Assembly (NCBI RefSeq): GCF_001592005.1
Contig: NZ_BCVZ01000030.1
Coordinates: 1 to 32,172, forward strand
Source: Bacillus sonorensis NBRC 101234 = KCTC 13918
Lineage (GTDB): Bacteria; Bacillota; Bacilli; Bacillales; Bacillaceae
DNA: 32,172 nucleotides
Reading direction: 5' to 3'
Numbering within the stretch: position 1 is the stretch's first letter; every line of letters begins with the position of its first letter. This document shows, in pieces, positions 9,440-17,307 of the stretch. The notes beneath the pieces were generated by a model that was given only the letters and a program-made list of their open reading frames with translations, was not told the DNA's origin and did no database searches. The position numbers and the translations under genes are program-made.

Positions 9440-9817
9440 TTATGAACGGCCGAGCCGTTTATATATTTTATCCTTGTAAAAAGCGGATGCAGGCTTGGAA
9501 AACATGCCTGTCTTGGCGGCGAGTCTGTCAAGCCTGAGCCGGCTTTCCGTTTTTCTTTTGATGAGCCGCTCGCGCTCATCTTCATCCGTGCATTTGGCGA
9601 TTAAGTCGTCAATGGTCATCAGCTCTTTTTTCAGCGATGCTTCATCCCCTGCCATACCGGCGTTTTTCAACACCCGGTAAGCCATTCGGAGATCTTCGGG
9701 AACATGGGCGGCATCATCCTTTTTAAGCGGTTTGCCCATTCCCGGCAGCCCGTCGAACTCCCCGTCCTTGATCGCCTGCTTAATTCTATCCTCGGAGATG
9801 ATACTTGAAAAATCCAT
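9440..9817 (-). CDS. yflB: DUF1992 (DnaJ-subfamily C28-like) protein YflB
   Basis: The 125-residue protein carries the conserved DUF1992 core EDRIKQAIKDGEFDGLPGMG followed by KPLKKDD near residues 9-40. The rest is a charged helical region (EDERERLIKRKTESRLRLDR). The domain is also found in eukaryotic DNAJC28, but no J domain is present here and the role is unknown. ATG 9817 (MDFSSIISE) follows GGTGAG closely; an in-frame ATG at 9838 is possible. The gene is transcribed away from ltaS. Confidence 0.8.
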   Translation of the reverse strand: MDFSSIISEDRIKQAIKDGEFDGLPGMGKPLKKDDAAHVPEDLRMAYRVLKNAGMAGDEASLKKELMTIDDLIAKCTDEDERERLIKRKTESRLRLDRLAAKTGMFSKPASAFYKDKIYKRLGRS

Positions 9818-10004
9818 GGTCTCACCAGCCTTTTTCATACATATAATACATCAGTCTGCCATAAAACCAGGGAACAGCCAATATACAATTGGCACAAAAT
9901 ATTTCCAGTTCGGTTTTCAAAAAGCCAACATCCTTGGATTGATGGGGTTTTCACGGTCTCTTTGCCTGTCTTAGTTTCCGCTTTTCTAAATCGGCATTTC
10001 ATGG

Positions 10005-10010
10005 TATATT
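10005..10010 (+). promoter_or_regulatory. possible -10 element for ltaS
   Basis: TATATT lies 64 bp before the ltaS start in the 257-bp divergent gap. No -35 box stands out at 17 bp (TTTTCT at best), so this is a weak call. Nothing else was recognised between 9818 and 10074. Confidence 0.3.
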
Positions 10011-10074
10011 TTATACATTCGTTTTTTTCTTCGTTCCGATGGTTTTATGCTGATCCGGAAAAAGGAGTGTAACA

Positions 10075-12036
10075 ATGAAAAGATTTATAAAGGAAAGAGG
10101 GCTTGCCTTTTTTCTGATAGCCGTTGTATTGCTATGGCTGAAAACATATGCTGCTTATGTGATTGAATTTAATTTAGGAATAACCAACACAGTACAAAAG
10201 ATTTTGCTTTTTGTGAATCCGATTAGCTCAAGCTTGTTCTTTCTTGGATTGGGACTCTTGTTCAAGAAAAAAATACAGCAGACGGCCATAATAGTGATTC
10301 ATTTTTTAATGTCTTTTTTACTTTACGCAAACGTCGTCTATTACAGATTCTTCAGCGACTTTATCACGCTGCCTACGATCATGCAGGCAAAAACAAACGG
10401 AGGACAGCTCGGGGACAGTATTTTCTCACTCATGCACCCTCTTGATGTCTTTTATTTTATCGATACGATCATTTTGATCGCATTGGCCGTTTTTTATAAC
10501 AGACCGTCTGAAAAAACGACAAAGCGTCCGTTTAAAATCGTAATGGGTGCAAGCATTCTGGTCTTTCTCGTCAATCTTGCGGTTGCGGAGATGGACCGTC
10601 CGGAGCTTCTTACCCGTTCATTCGACCGCAACTATCTTGTGAAATACTTGGGAACATACAACTTCACAATCTATGATGCGATACAAAACATTAAGTCAAA
10701 CAGTCAGCGCGCCCTGGCCAGCTCCAGCGACGTGACTGAGGTTGAGAACTATATTAAAGCCAATCAGGACAAACCGGACCCTAAATACTTCGGAAAAGCG
10801 GAAGGCATGAATGTGGTTTACATTTCAATGGAGTCACTTCAGACGTTCCTGATTGACTACAAGCTTAACGGCAAGGAAGTAACGCCGTTCTTAAACTCGC
10901 TGGCTCATGATAATGAAACGTTCTATTTTGATAACTTTTTCCACCAAACTGGACAAGGTAAAACATCAGACGCCGAATTCATGATGGACACCTCGCTGTA
11001 TCCTTTATCTCAAGGATCGGTGTTCATTAATAAAGCGCAGAACACGCTTCAGTCGGCGCCGGCGATTTTAAAATCGCAAGGCTATACATCCGCGGCTTTC
11101 CACGGTAACTACAAAACGTTCTGGAACCGTAATGAAATGTATAAAGCCATCGGATATGACAAATTCTTTGACGCTACGTATTACGATATGAGCGAAGGTA
11201 AAACGAAAAACTACGGCTTGAAGGATAAACCGTTCTTTGAAGAATCAATGCCGCTGTTAAAGAGCCTGAAACAGCCGTTCTACACGAAATTTATTACGCT
11301 CTCCAACCATTTCCCATTTGAAATGGATGAAGGCGATACAGACTTCCCGGCCGGGGATACCGGCGACAGTGTTGTCGATCATTACTTCCAATCGGCCAAC
11401 TACATGGATCAGGCGCTTGAACAGTTCTTCAACGATCTGAAAAAGGCCGGATTGTATGACAATACAATCGTCGTCATGTATGGCGACCACTACGGCATTT
11501 CGGAAAACCACAATAAAGCGATGTCCAAAGTATTGGGCAAAGACATTACGCCATATGAAAATGCTCAGTTACAGAGGGTTCCGCTGTTTATCCACGCACC
11601 TGGGGTCAAGGGAGTTAAATCCCACAAATACGGCGGCGAAGTCGATGTAGCCCCTACCCTGCTTCATTTGATGGGCGTGGATACGAAGGATTACCTGATG
11701 AGCGGTTCAGACCTTCTGTCTCCTGAACACCGCGAAGTCATTCCGTTCCGAAACGGCGATTTTGTTTCACCGAAATACACGAAAACGAACGGAAACTATT
11801 ATGATACGAAGACAGGAGAGCTACTCAACGAAAAAGACATTGACGCGAACGTCGATGAATCGGTGAAAAAAGAGCTTGAAATGTCGGATAAAATCGTCGA
11901 TGGAGATTTGCTGCGCTTCTATAAACCGAAAGGATTCAAGCCAGTCGATCCAAGCGACTATGATTACACCAATCATCATCCGAAATCATCCGAATCTGAC
12001 GCATCTTCAACAACGACATCAGATTCCGGACAATAA
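10075..12036 (+). CDS. ltaS: polyglycerol-phosphate lipoteichoic acid synthase LtaS
   Basis: The protein has 653 residues. Residues 1-165 contain five hydrophobic membrane segments, then a linker with the cleavage-type motif ALA before SSSDV (about 213-217), and an extracellular sulfatase-fold domain from about 240 to 620. The catalytic threonine is Thr297 in GQGKTSDAEF. Metal-site motifs are also visible, including ISMES (about residues 251-255) and MYGDHYG. It polymerises glycerol phosphate from phosphatidylglycerol onto the lipid anchor on the outer membrane face. It corresponds to B. subtilis YflE, the main LTA synthase there. The C-terminal tail is Ser/Thr-rich. GGAG lies nine bases before ATG 10075, and it is a single-gene unit with its own terminator. 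Confidence 0.97.
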   Translation: MKRFIKERGLAFFLIAVVLLWLKTYAAYVIEFNLGITNTVQKILLFVNPISSSLFFLGLGLLFKKKIQQTAIIVIHFLMSFLLYANVVYYRFFSDFITLPTIMQAKTNGGQLGDSIFSLMHPLDVFYFIDTIILIALAVFYNRPSEKTTKRPFKIVMGASILVFLVNLAVAEMDRPELLTRSFDRNYLVKYLGTYNFTIYDAIQNIKSNSQRALASSSDVTEVENYIKANQDKPDPKYFGKAEGMNVVYISMESLQTFLIDYKLNGKEVTPFLNSLAHDNETFYFDNFFHQTGQGKTSDAEFMMDTSLYPLSQGSVFINKAQNTLQSAPAILKSQGYTSAAFHGNYKTFWNRNEMYKAIGYDKFFDATYYDMSEGKTKNYGLKDKPFFEESMPLLKSLKQPFYTKFITLSNHFPFEMDEGDTDFPAGDTGDSVVDHYFQSANYMDQALEQFFNDLKKAGLYDNTIVVMYGDHYGISENHNKAMSKVLGKDITPYENAQLQRVPLFIHAPGVKGVKSHKYGGEVDVAPTLLHLMGVDTKDYLMSGSDLLSPEHREVIPFRNGDFVSPKYTKTNGNYYDTKTGELLNEKDIDANVDESVKKELEMSDKIVDGDLLRFYKPKGFKPVDPSDYDYTNHHPKSSESDASSTTTSDSGQ

Positions 12037-12043
12037 TCAAAAG

Positions 12044-12076
12044 CACCCGCCTTCAAATGGAAGGCGGGTGTTTTTT
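12044..12076 (+). terminator. terminator of ltaS
   Basis: CACCCGCCTT (12044-12053) pairs with AAGGCGGGTG (12061-12070), followed by TTTTTT. Confidence 0.93.
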
Positions 12077-12160
12077 CATCTTCAAGCCGTGCTGTTCCTT
12101 TTTCGGGAACAGTTATGGTAAGCTTGATTTGGAATATAAAAAAGAAAGCGGGAATGAATT

Positions 12161-12913
12161 GTGATTGTAAAGAATGACCAAGAGCTGGAAGGGCTCAAAA
12201 AAATCGGCAGAATCGTCGCTTTGGCGAGGGAAGAAATGAAGCAAAAAGCCGCTCCCGGCATGAGTACAAAAGAGCTTGATCTGATAGGGAAACAAGTGCT
12301 TGAAGCTCATGGAGCCGCTTCAGCTCCGGAAAAAGAGTATGATTTCCCGGGTACGACATGCATCAGCATTAATGATGAAGTGGCCCACGGAATTCCGAGC
12401 CAATCCACCATATTAAAAGAAGGAGATTTAATCAATATCGACATTTCGGCTGAATTTGGCGGCTATTACTCAGATACCGGCATTTCATTTGTCTTGGGCA
12501 AAGGCGACGAAACCTTGCACAAGCTGTGCCAATGCGCGGAAAGCGCCTTTCAAAAAGGGCTCCTCCAAGCGCGGGCCGGGAAAAAACAAAACCAAATCGG
12601 CAGAGCCGTCTACAATGAAGCAAAAGCAAATGGATTCACCGTCATTAAAAACCTGACGGGCCACGGCATCGGAAAAAAGCTTCATGAAGCGCCAAACCAT
12701 ATTTTAAATTACTATGATCCATTTGACAGCGCGCTGTTTAAAAACGGAACCGTGATCGCTTTAGAGCCGTTCGTATCAACAAAAGCCGAGCACACTATCG
12801 AAGCCGGCGACGGCTGGACGTTCAAAACGCCCGACGGAAGCTTGGTGGCGCAGATCGAGCATACGATCGTGATCACAAAAGACGAACCGATTATCTTAAC
12901 ACAGCTGGATTAA
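12161..12913 (+). CDS. mapB: type I methionine aminopeptidase (second copy, MapB/YflG)
   Basis: This 250-residue M24 peptidase removes N-terminal Met from new proteins. The five metal ligands of the pita-bread fold are all present: Asp94, Asp105, His168, Glu202 and Glu233, together with His76. The start is GTG 12161 (MIVKNDQELEG), with GGGAA about nine bases upstream. It is the paralogue of the essential Map encoded in the ribosomal protein cluster, which is not in this window. Confidence 0.95.
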   Translation: MIVKNDQELEGLKKIGRIVALAREEMKQKAAPGMSTKELDLIGKQVLEAHGAASAPEKEYDFPGTTCISINDEVAHGIPSQSTILKEGDLINIDISAEFGGYYSDTGISFVLGKGDETLHKLCQCAESAFQKGLLQARAGKKQNQIGRAVYNEAKANGFTVIKNLTGHGIGKKLHEAPNHILNYYDPFDSALFKNGTVIALEPFVSTKAEHTIEAGDGWTFKTPDGSLVAQIEHTIVITKDEPIILTQLD

Positions 12914-13008
12914 CCGTTCATCCGCCTTTCGGCTTCCCCGCAGCGAATCCAAGTCCGGGTTTTATGTTAAAATAAAAAGCAGCATTGCCGAAAGGAGCAT
13001 ATTCACTC

Positions 13009-13164
13009 ATGTTGTTTGCCATCATCGGAGTAATCTTTTTGATCGAAAGCATATTTTTAACCGTATATGCCCATAAAAAAAAGAACGGTTTTTTAAAATA
13101 TATCGGGATTGTTCTCAGCATTCTGATTGTTTCCATGATCATCTCCAGTTTGATAAATCATTGA
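13009..13164 (+). CDS. yflI: 51-residue two-helix membrane protein YflI
   Basis: ATG 13009 opens a 51-codon frame made of two hydrophobic segments (residues 1-20 and 31-49) around a basic loop HKKKNG, ending SLINH. AAAGGAG lies upstream with a rather long spacing of about 12 bases. Size and position between mapB and yflJ fit B. subtilis YflI as I recall it. Function unknown. Confidence 0.7.
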   Translation: MLFAIIGVIFLIESIFLTVYAHKKKNGFLKYIGIVLSILIVSMIISSLINH

Positions 13165-13237
13165 AATCTTCTCTTCAGAGAACAGACCTTGGTTTCAGGA
13201 CGAAAGGCTCAGTTTTTATCAATTTCCTCTAACCCCT

Positions 13238-13266
13238 TTTCAACGTTTCGGGATGGATGTTAGAAT
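13238..13266 (+). promoter_or_regulatory. probable sigma-A-like promoter of yflJ
   Basis: TTTCAA (13238-13243), a 17-bp spacer and TAGAAT (13261-13266) lie 38 bp before the yflJ start. The -35 box is weak. Confidence 0.45.
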
Positions 13267-13303
13267 GCCAATTACATTGAATAATGGAAAGGAGTTTTCT
13301 GAC

Positions 13304-13435
13304 ATGCATTACGGAAGCAAAGGCTGGTATGTACAGGAATTGAAAAAGCTTGGGATGACGAAGTATGAAGGAAGAAAGCTTCAAAGCTACAAAACGCATT
13401 TTCTAGCGAATCTGCTTGACAGCGTGAAAAAATAA
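13304..13435 (+). CDS. yflJ: 43-residue DUF2639 protein YflJ
   Basis: ATG 13304 follows AAAGGAG at good spacing and opens a 43-residue basic protein (MHYGSKGWYVQELKKLG...) matching the YflJ/DUF2639 family. Most of its length is conserved, including the central GRKLQSYKTHFLANLL. An ATG at 13253 is in frame but lies upstream of the ribosome site. Function unknown. The gene ends just before a strong shared terminator. Confidence 0.8.
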   Translation: MHYGSKGWYVQELKKLGMTKYEGRKLQSYKTHFLANLLDSVKK

Positions 13436-13448
13436 TCTGCACATTTCA

Positions 13449-13480
13449 AGCCGCGCCGCTTTACCGGCGCGGCTTTTTTT
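13449..13480. terminator. bidirectional terminator between yflJ and yflK
   Basis: AGCCGCGCCG (13449-13458) pairs with CGGCGCGGCT (13465-13474), followed by a T run on the plus strand. The two flanking genes converge. The best T run serves yflJ; yflK ends at 13479 and may use the hairpin too. Confidence 0.85.
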
Positions 13481-14129
13481 ATGCGCTCAGCTGTTTTTCA
13501 AAAGACGCTCTCCAGCTGTCTGACAATGCCTCGACCTCAAGGATTTTCCGAATGGCTGATTGATTGTTGCGGTCATGGTACATCAAATGATTGGCATGTG
13601 CGACCGTGATTTCGTGCGCGTCACGGGAAACGAACTGGAGCTGTGAATCGGGCGCAACGATTCCTTCTTCAAGCACCCTGAAATAAAACCCGCTGTAGCC
13701 GGTATTCCTCACTTTCAGCACCATATCTTTGACGTTCAGCTTTTTGGCAAGCTTAAAACAGGGCTGCCGCGGCTGGCTTACCTGCACCATAGCTTCTCCA
13801 AGCTTGAATATGTCGCCGATGCATACATCGCGTTCCGTCAAGCCTTTTACTGATACATTTTCACCGAACGCTGCCTGAGGAAGCTTTTTCTTCAGCTCGT
13901 TTTCCCAATAGGCGTAATGATCCCCCGGATAGACGCACACCGCTTTATCAGCGCCGCCGTGGTGAATGAGGTCAGCCTGCTTGTCCCCCTCGAAATTGGT
14001 CCGGCTCAAAAATACGGGGAAGTCGACGGGTTGCTTGAATATTGCCGTCTCTACTTTTTTTCCTTCAAATTCGTATATGTTCGGAGATCCCACATAAATG
14101 GAAGAAATCTCGTATTGCCGATTTTCCAA
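13479..14129 (-). CDS. yflK: MOSC-domain protein YflK (YiiM-like)
   Basis: MOSC domains bind sulfur or molybdenum cofactors; YiiM-type members reduce N-hydroxylated substrates. The protein has 216 residues with the typical FEGDKQADLIHHGGADKAVC region, GENVSVKGL, and the conserved cysteine in VSQPRQPCFKL. I start it at TTG 14129 (LENRQYEISSIYVG), which has AAGGA nine bases upstream and coincides with the family start. Upstream in-frame ATGs at 14156 and 14180 are alternatives. It is divergent from acpP. Confidence 0.88.
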   Translation of the reverse strand: MENRQYEISSIYVGSPNIYEFEGKKVETAIFKQPVDFPVFLSRTNFEGDKQADLIHHGGADKAVCVYPGDHYAYWENELKKKLPQAAFGENVSVKGLTERDVCIGDIFKLGEAMVQVSQPRQPCFKLAKKLNVKDMVLKVRNTGYSGFYFRVLEEGIVAPDSQLQFVSRDAHEITVAHANHLMYHDRNNQSAIRKILEVEALSDSWRASFEKQLSA

Positions 14130-14242
14130 AGTCTCACGTCCTTCCTTTATTTTCATATTGTATCGATTCCTTTCATCCATGTCTATCCCGTGATCGAAAA
14201 ATGGGAAATATGGTAGCATAGAAGAAAAGGAGGGTTCCCAGA

Positions 14243-14515
14243 GTGCTTCAATATCGAATCATTGTAGATGGGCGCGTCCAAGGCGTCGGCTTCCGCTACT
14301 TCGTGCAAATGGAAGCTGACAAACGCAAATTAACAGGCTGGGTCCGCAACCGCGATGACGGCACTGTTGAAATCCGTGCGGAAGGGCCGGAAGAAAGCTT
14401 GAAGCAATTTCTCAAAGCCGTCCAAAAAGGAAGCCCGTTCTCAAACGTGACTGACGTCAAAATCGAAGAAACAAAACAAATTGACGGATACCAAAAGTTT
14501 AATATCAGCTATTAA
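14243..14515 (+). CDS. acpP: acylphosphatase
   Basis: The 90-residue cytoplasmic enzyme hydrolyses acyl phosphates. The acylphosphatase signature RVQGVGFRYF contains catalytic Arg18, and Asn36 lies in GWVRNRDDGTVEI. The start is GTG 14243, nine bases after AGGAGGG. It corresponds to B. subtilis YflL and has its own terminator. Confidence 0.96.
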   Translation: MLQYRIIVDGRVQGVGFRYFVQMEADKRKLTGWVRNRDDGTVEIRAEGPEESLKQFLKAVQKGSPFSNVTDVKIEETKQIDGYQKFNISY

Positions 14516-14516
14516 A

Positions 14517-14539
14517 GCCGCCGATTCGGCGGTTTTTTT
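14517..14539 (+). terminator. terminator of acpP
   Basis: CCGCCGA (14518-14524) pairs with TCGGCGG (14526-14532), followed by seven Ts. It starts at the acpP stop. Confidence 0.9.
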
Positions 14540-14559
14540 CGTAAAGGCTCATATTGGCC

Positions 14560-14588
14560 TTGACTTATTCGGTCATTCATTTTAGTAT
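14560..14588 (+). promoter_or_regulatory. sigma-A promoter of sdpR-sdpI
   Basis: TTGACT (14560-14565), a 17-bp spacer and TAGTAT (14583-14588) form a good promoter 44 bp before the sdpR start. The -10 box lies inside the operator palindrome. Confidence 0.8.
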
Positions 14589-14609
14589 TTAGTTAAATAA
14601 CTAAATACT
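14584..14609. promoter_or_regulatory. SdpR-type operator, 12-bp inverted repeat
   Basis: AGTATTTAGTTA and TAACTAAATACT are perfect inverted repeats separated by AA. The site covers the -10 box and the likely transcription start, so binding of an ArsR-type repressor would shut the promoter. Autorepression by SdpR is known in B. subtilis; the site assignment is inference. Confidence 0.75.
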
Positions 14610-14631
14610 TAAATTCCAAGGATGTTATTAC

Positions 14632-14916
14632 ATGAACCAAACATTTAAAGCTTTGGCTGATCCAACAAGGAGAAAAATATTGAATCTGCTGAAAGAACAG
14701 GATTTGACCGCCGGTGAAATCGCCGGGCATTTCCAGATGTCAAAGCCGAGCATCTCCCAGCATTTAAAAATCTTAAAACAGGCCGAACTGATTCAGGATG
14801 AAAAAAAAGGGCAATTCATCATCTATTCGCTGAATACGACCATGTTTCAAGACATTATCAGCTGGGCTTTCAGCTTTACTGAACAAACTAGAACAGACGA
14901 AGGGGATGCAAAATGA
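14632..14916 (+). CDS. sdpR: ArsR-family autorepressor SdpR
   Basis: The 94-residue winged-helix protein opens MNQTFKALADPTRRKILNLL and carries the recognition region GHFQMSKPSISQHLKILKQ and the wing KKGQFIIYSLNTT. It lacks the metal-binding cysteines of arsenic and cadmium sensors, as expected for SdpR. In B. subtilis SdpR represses sdpRI until membrane SdpI, having captured the SDP toxin, sequesters it. It overlaps sdpI by four bases (ATGA), so the two are translationally coupled. Confidence 0.9.
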   Translation: MNQTFKALADPTRRKILNLLKEQDLTAGEIAGHFQMSKPSISQHLKILKQAELIQDEKKGQFIIYSLNTTMFQDIISWAFSFTEQTRTDEGDAK

Positions 14917-15551
14917 AGAAGCACATCTTTTCACTATCTTTAATTTTGATTAATCTATTGGTTTGGGTGATTGCCTACCCGCATATATCTGATCAAGTTC
15001 CCATTCATTGGTCGTCTTCAGGCGAAGTAGACCGGTATGCCTCAAAAATGGAAGCGATGCTGACCGCGATGGGTCTGCTTGTGGTGGTATATATCTTGAT
15101 GGCTGTGACGCCAAAAGTGGACCCCCGCAAAAAAAACTATCGCATGTTTTCTAAGACGTATGATATTCTCATCAACGCCATGATGGTGCTTTTTTCTCTC
15201 ATCAATATCTTGATGGTGCTGTCGGGAATGGGATACGACTTGCCGACGAGCAGCATCGTCCCAGTGCTTGTAGGAGCCCTTCTGATCATCATCGGCAATT
15301 ATCTTCCAAGAGTCCGCCCGAACTTTTTTATGGGAATTAAAAACCCTTGGACATTGAGCAGCGATGCGATCTGGAAAAAAACCCACAGATTCGGGGCGAA
15401 AGTATTTACGATTGCAGGAATTTTTATAGCGGCGGACGGTTTGTTTACGATCGGCGAAAATGTGATACTGCCTATTATTTTGCTTACCGTTATTGCACCA
15501 TATGTCTATTCCTATATGCTATTCCGAAAAGAAAATGGCATGAATGGATGA
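14913..15551 (+). CDS. sdpI: SdpI-family immunity/signal-transduction membrane protein
   Basis: The 212-residue protein has about six membrane segments. Residues 1-60 contain the DUF1648 motif YPHISDQVPIHWSSSGEVDR. Residues 110-180 are the SdpI domain, with GNYLPRVRPNFFMGIKNPW and TLSSDAIWKKTHRFG. In B. subtilis SdpI gives immunity to the SdpC-derived cannibalism toxin and recruits SdpR to the membrane. No sdpABC-like genes occur in this window, so this is either an orphan immunity module or its toxin genes are elsewhere. Confidence 0.9.
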   Translation: MKKHIFSLSLILINLLVWVIAYPHISDQVPIHWSSSGEVDRYASKMEAMLTAMGLLVVVYILMAVTPKVDPRKKNYRMFSKTYDILINAMMVLFSLINILMVLSGMGYDLPTSSIVPVLVGALLIIIGNYLPRVRPNFFMGIKNPWTLSSDAIWKKTHRFGAKVFTIAGIFIAADGLFTIGENVILPIILLTVIAPYVYSYMLFRKENGMNG

Positions 15552-15560
15552 TTTTTTATG

Positions 15561-15594
15561 AAAGGCTGGATATGTATCAATCCGGCCTTTTTTG
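15561..15594 (+). terminator. terminator of sdpRI
   Basis: AAAGGCTGGAT pairs with ATCCGGCCTTT with one mismatch, followed by a T run. The hairpin overlaps the last codons of the converging DUF3885 gene. Confidence 0.75.
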
Positions 15595-16194
15595 ATTGTT
15601 TGGCAGCATCTGCTGGAACATTTGGTCAATACGGCTTCTGTCATTTTCCAATACCCATTGGTTCAGCCGGCTGTAAAGCGGCAGCAGTTCTTCTTTTTGA
15701 ACGGCAATGACGTCGCATCCGCTGTCATCATATAAGTGGAAAATCATCTTACGCGCCACATTCACAACATAAATCTCGACATCATACCCCTTGTTTACAA
15801 AATCTTTGTCGCAAATGAATGACAGCAACTGTCCGAATCGGATATCAGCCTTTGTACAAGGAAGCAGATAACGATGGTTGTACGGAGCATTCTGCCTGTG
15901 CTGCAATTTCCTTAAAACGGCTTTATGTTTCACATATTTTTTAAAGAGGTTGGTCTGCTTTTTTTGCTGCAGGGATACATCTGCGACAAGCATCATTTCA
16001 TCCGTGTCTGAGAAAACTTGAGTGAAAATCGTAAGGCTTCTTTCTTTGATTTGGCGAAGATTGTCAGCTTCTGCATGATCCGCCCAAGGCATGGAGATTT
16101 CAAAACGGATGCCGTATGGCCAGTTGTAGAATAACGGCGGTCTTAAAGCGATTCCCTCAATATGCTCATTCAAGTATTTGTCAATGGCATTCAT
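15577..16194 (-). CDS. DUF3885 domain protein
   Basis: The 205-residue soluble protein starts at ATG 16194 (MNAIDKYLNEHIEG) behind AAAGGAG. Residues 15-35 contain PLFYNWPYGIRFEISMPW, typical of DUF3885, a domain of unknown function common in Bacillus and often found with toxin/immunity-type loci. The C-terminus has LYDDSGCDVIA and ends QKRPD. The open frame extends upstream to 16419, but that extension overlaps the GH18 gene and is not coding. It converges on sdpI, the two ends overlapping at the terminator. Confidence 0.75.
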   Translation of the reverse strand: MNAIDKYLNEHIEGIALRPPLFYNWPYGIRFEISMPWADHAEADNLRQIKERSLTIFTQVFSDTDEMMLVADVSLQQKKQTNLFKKYVKHKAVLRKLQHRQNAPYNHRYLLPCTKADIRFGQLLSFICDKDFVNKGYDVEIYVVNVARKMIFHLYDDSGCDVIAVQKEELLPLYSRLNQWVLENDRSRIDQMFQQMLPNNQKRPD

Positions 16195-16258
16195 ATGCAG
16201 CTCCTTTTTGTGACATACAAGAAGGCTGCCCGGACATTCGGACAGCCGCATTGGGATT

Positions 16259-17285
16259 TTATTTGAGTCCTTTTTGAATCGCCTTCCAGAAAGACGCCGA
16301 TTCATGCCCCAGCGCGTAAACGGATACGCCGGCGATTTTATACTGTTTTGCCAGACGGCTTTTCGCTTGAATCGTTTTTTCATCTTCATACCAAACGACA
16401 TGCTTATGTTTTCTGCCATCCTTGTAGGAGAACGTCATCGAACCGGATTTTTTATTGTAAACAGGCTTTGCCTTCACCTTCTTTTTGAGCGCTTGAAGCT
16501 CATTCCACTGCAGCATTTTGCTGTTATGTTGATCGGTTAGATCCCAGTCGTTTCCGTAAGACGGAATCCCCATAATGACTTTATTGGCTTTGATCGTTTT
16601 GACCGCGTATTTTAAAGTGCCTTTGATCCAGTTCGTGCTGGCGACAGAGCCAGGGCTGCTCCACACGCCGTGTTCATCGTATGTCATCACTTGCACATAA
16701 TCTGCGTATTTTCCGATTTTCGCATAGTCGAATGGCCAGCTCCAATCATCTTGCCGGTGATCTGCGCTTTTCGCCGGCACTGACACCATCGTTTTGATTT
16801 TATGCTTTTTCAGAGTGTTTGCAACATATTGGATCAGGCTTGAATACTTTGCCCGATCCCCCGGCTTTACGGCCTCAAAATCGATATTGATTCCGGTAAA
16901 CGATTGTTTTTTAGCCAGCTTTACGAGCTGATCCGCAAAGTGTTTGCGCGCGGTTTTGTTTGTCATGACGCGGGAAGCCAGGTTTCCGTCGAAATTTTGA
17001 ATGGCTTCATTATAATTGGAAATGACCGCCCACGTTTTTATTTTTTGCATATGATAACTGTTTTTTCGGCGTCTCTCCGATGATGTTTCCTTTTTGGTCA
17101 AAAGCATACGTATCAGGAGCGATCGCGTTAAGATAGCTATGATAAGACGTCAATGAGTGATATGATGCCCCATCGCCTGTCGTATAGCCGAGGACGATGT
17201 TTGATCCTTTTGCTTCTGCTCCCGTAAACGCCGTCATGGACAACATGACAGCCAGCACGGCGACCAGCCAAACATGCTTTTTCAT
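16259..17285 (-). pseudogene. secreted GH18 (chitinase/spore peptidoglycan hydrolase-like) gene, one frameshift
   Basis: ATG 17285 behind GGGAGAG opens a signal peptide (MKKHVWLVAVLAVMLSMTAF, cleavage after GAEA) and then SNIVLGYTTGDG, a GH18 barrel start. The frame is lost near the A6 run at 17046-17041. Adding one base there restores ...QLSYAKK then IKTWAVISNYNEA, and a continuous barrel of about 340 residues follows: the catalytic strand GINIDFEAV (Glu retained), VMTYDEHG, IMGIPSYGNDW and WYEDEKTIQAK, ending at 16259. The first Asp of DxxDxDxE appears as Thr (SFTGINIDFE). It lies 22 bp behind nos on the same strand. The single homopolymer lesion could be a sequencing error, in which case the gene is intact. 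Confidence 0.75.
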
Positions 17286-17307
17286 TCTAGTACTCTCCCT
17301 TGTGCAT

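Noticed and set aside
14913..15551. Toxin genes accompanying SdpI within the window
   Set aside because: Neighbouring frames encode acylphosphatase, a MOSC protein and DUF3885; none resembles SdpA, SdpB or SdpC.
15577..16419. A 280-residue protein including sequence upstream of ATG 16194
   Set aside because: The upstream part overlaps the GH18 gene in another frame and has no ribosome site; AAAGGAG stands before ATG 16194.
17010..17285. A short secreted 91-residue protein as a gene of its own
   Set aside because: It is the front part of the GH18 gene ended by the frameshift; the barrel continues in the next frame.
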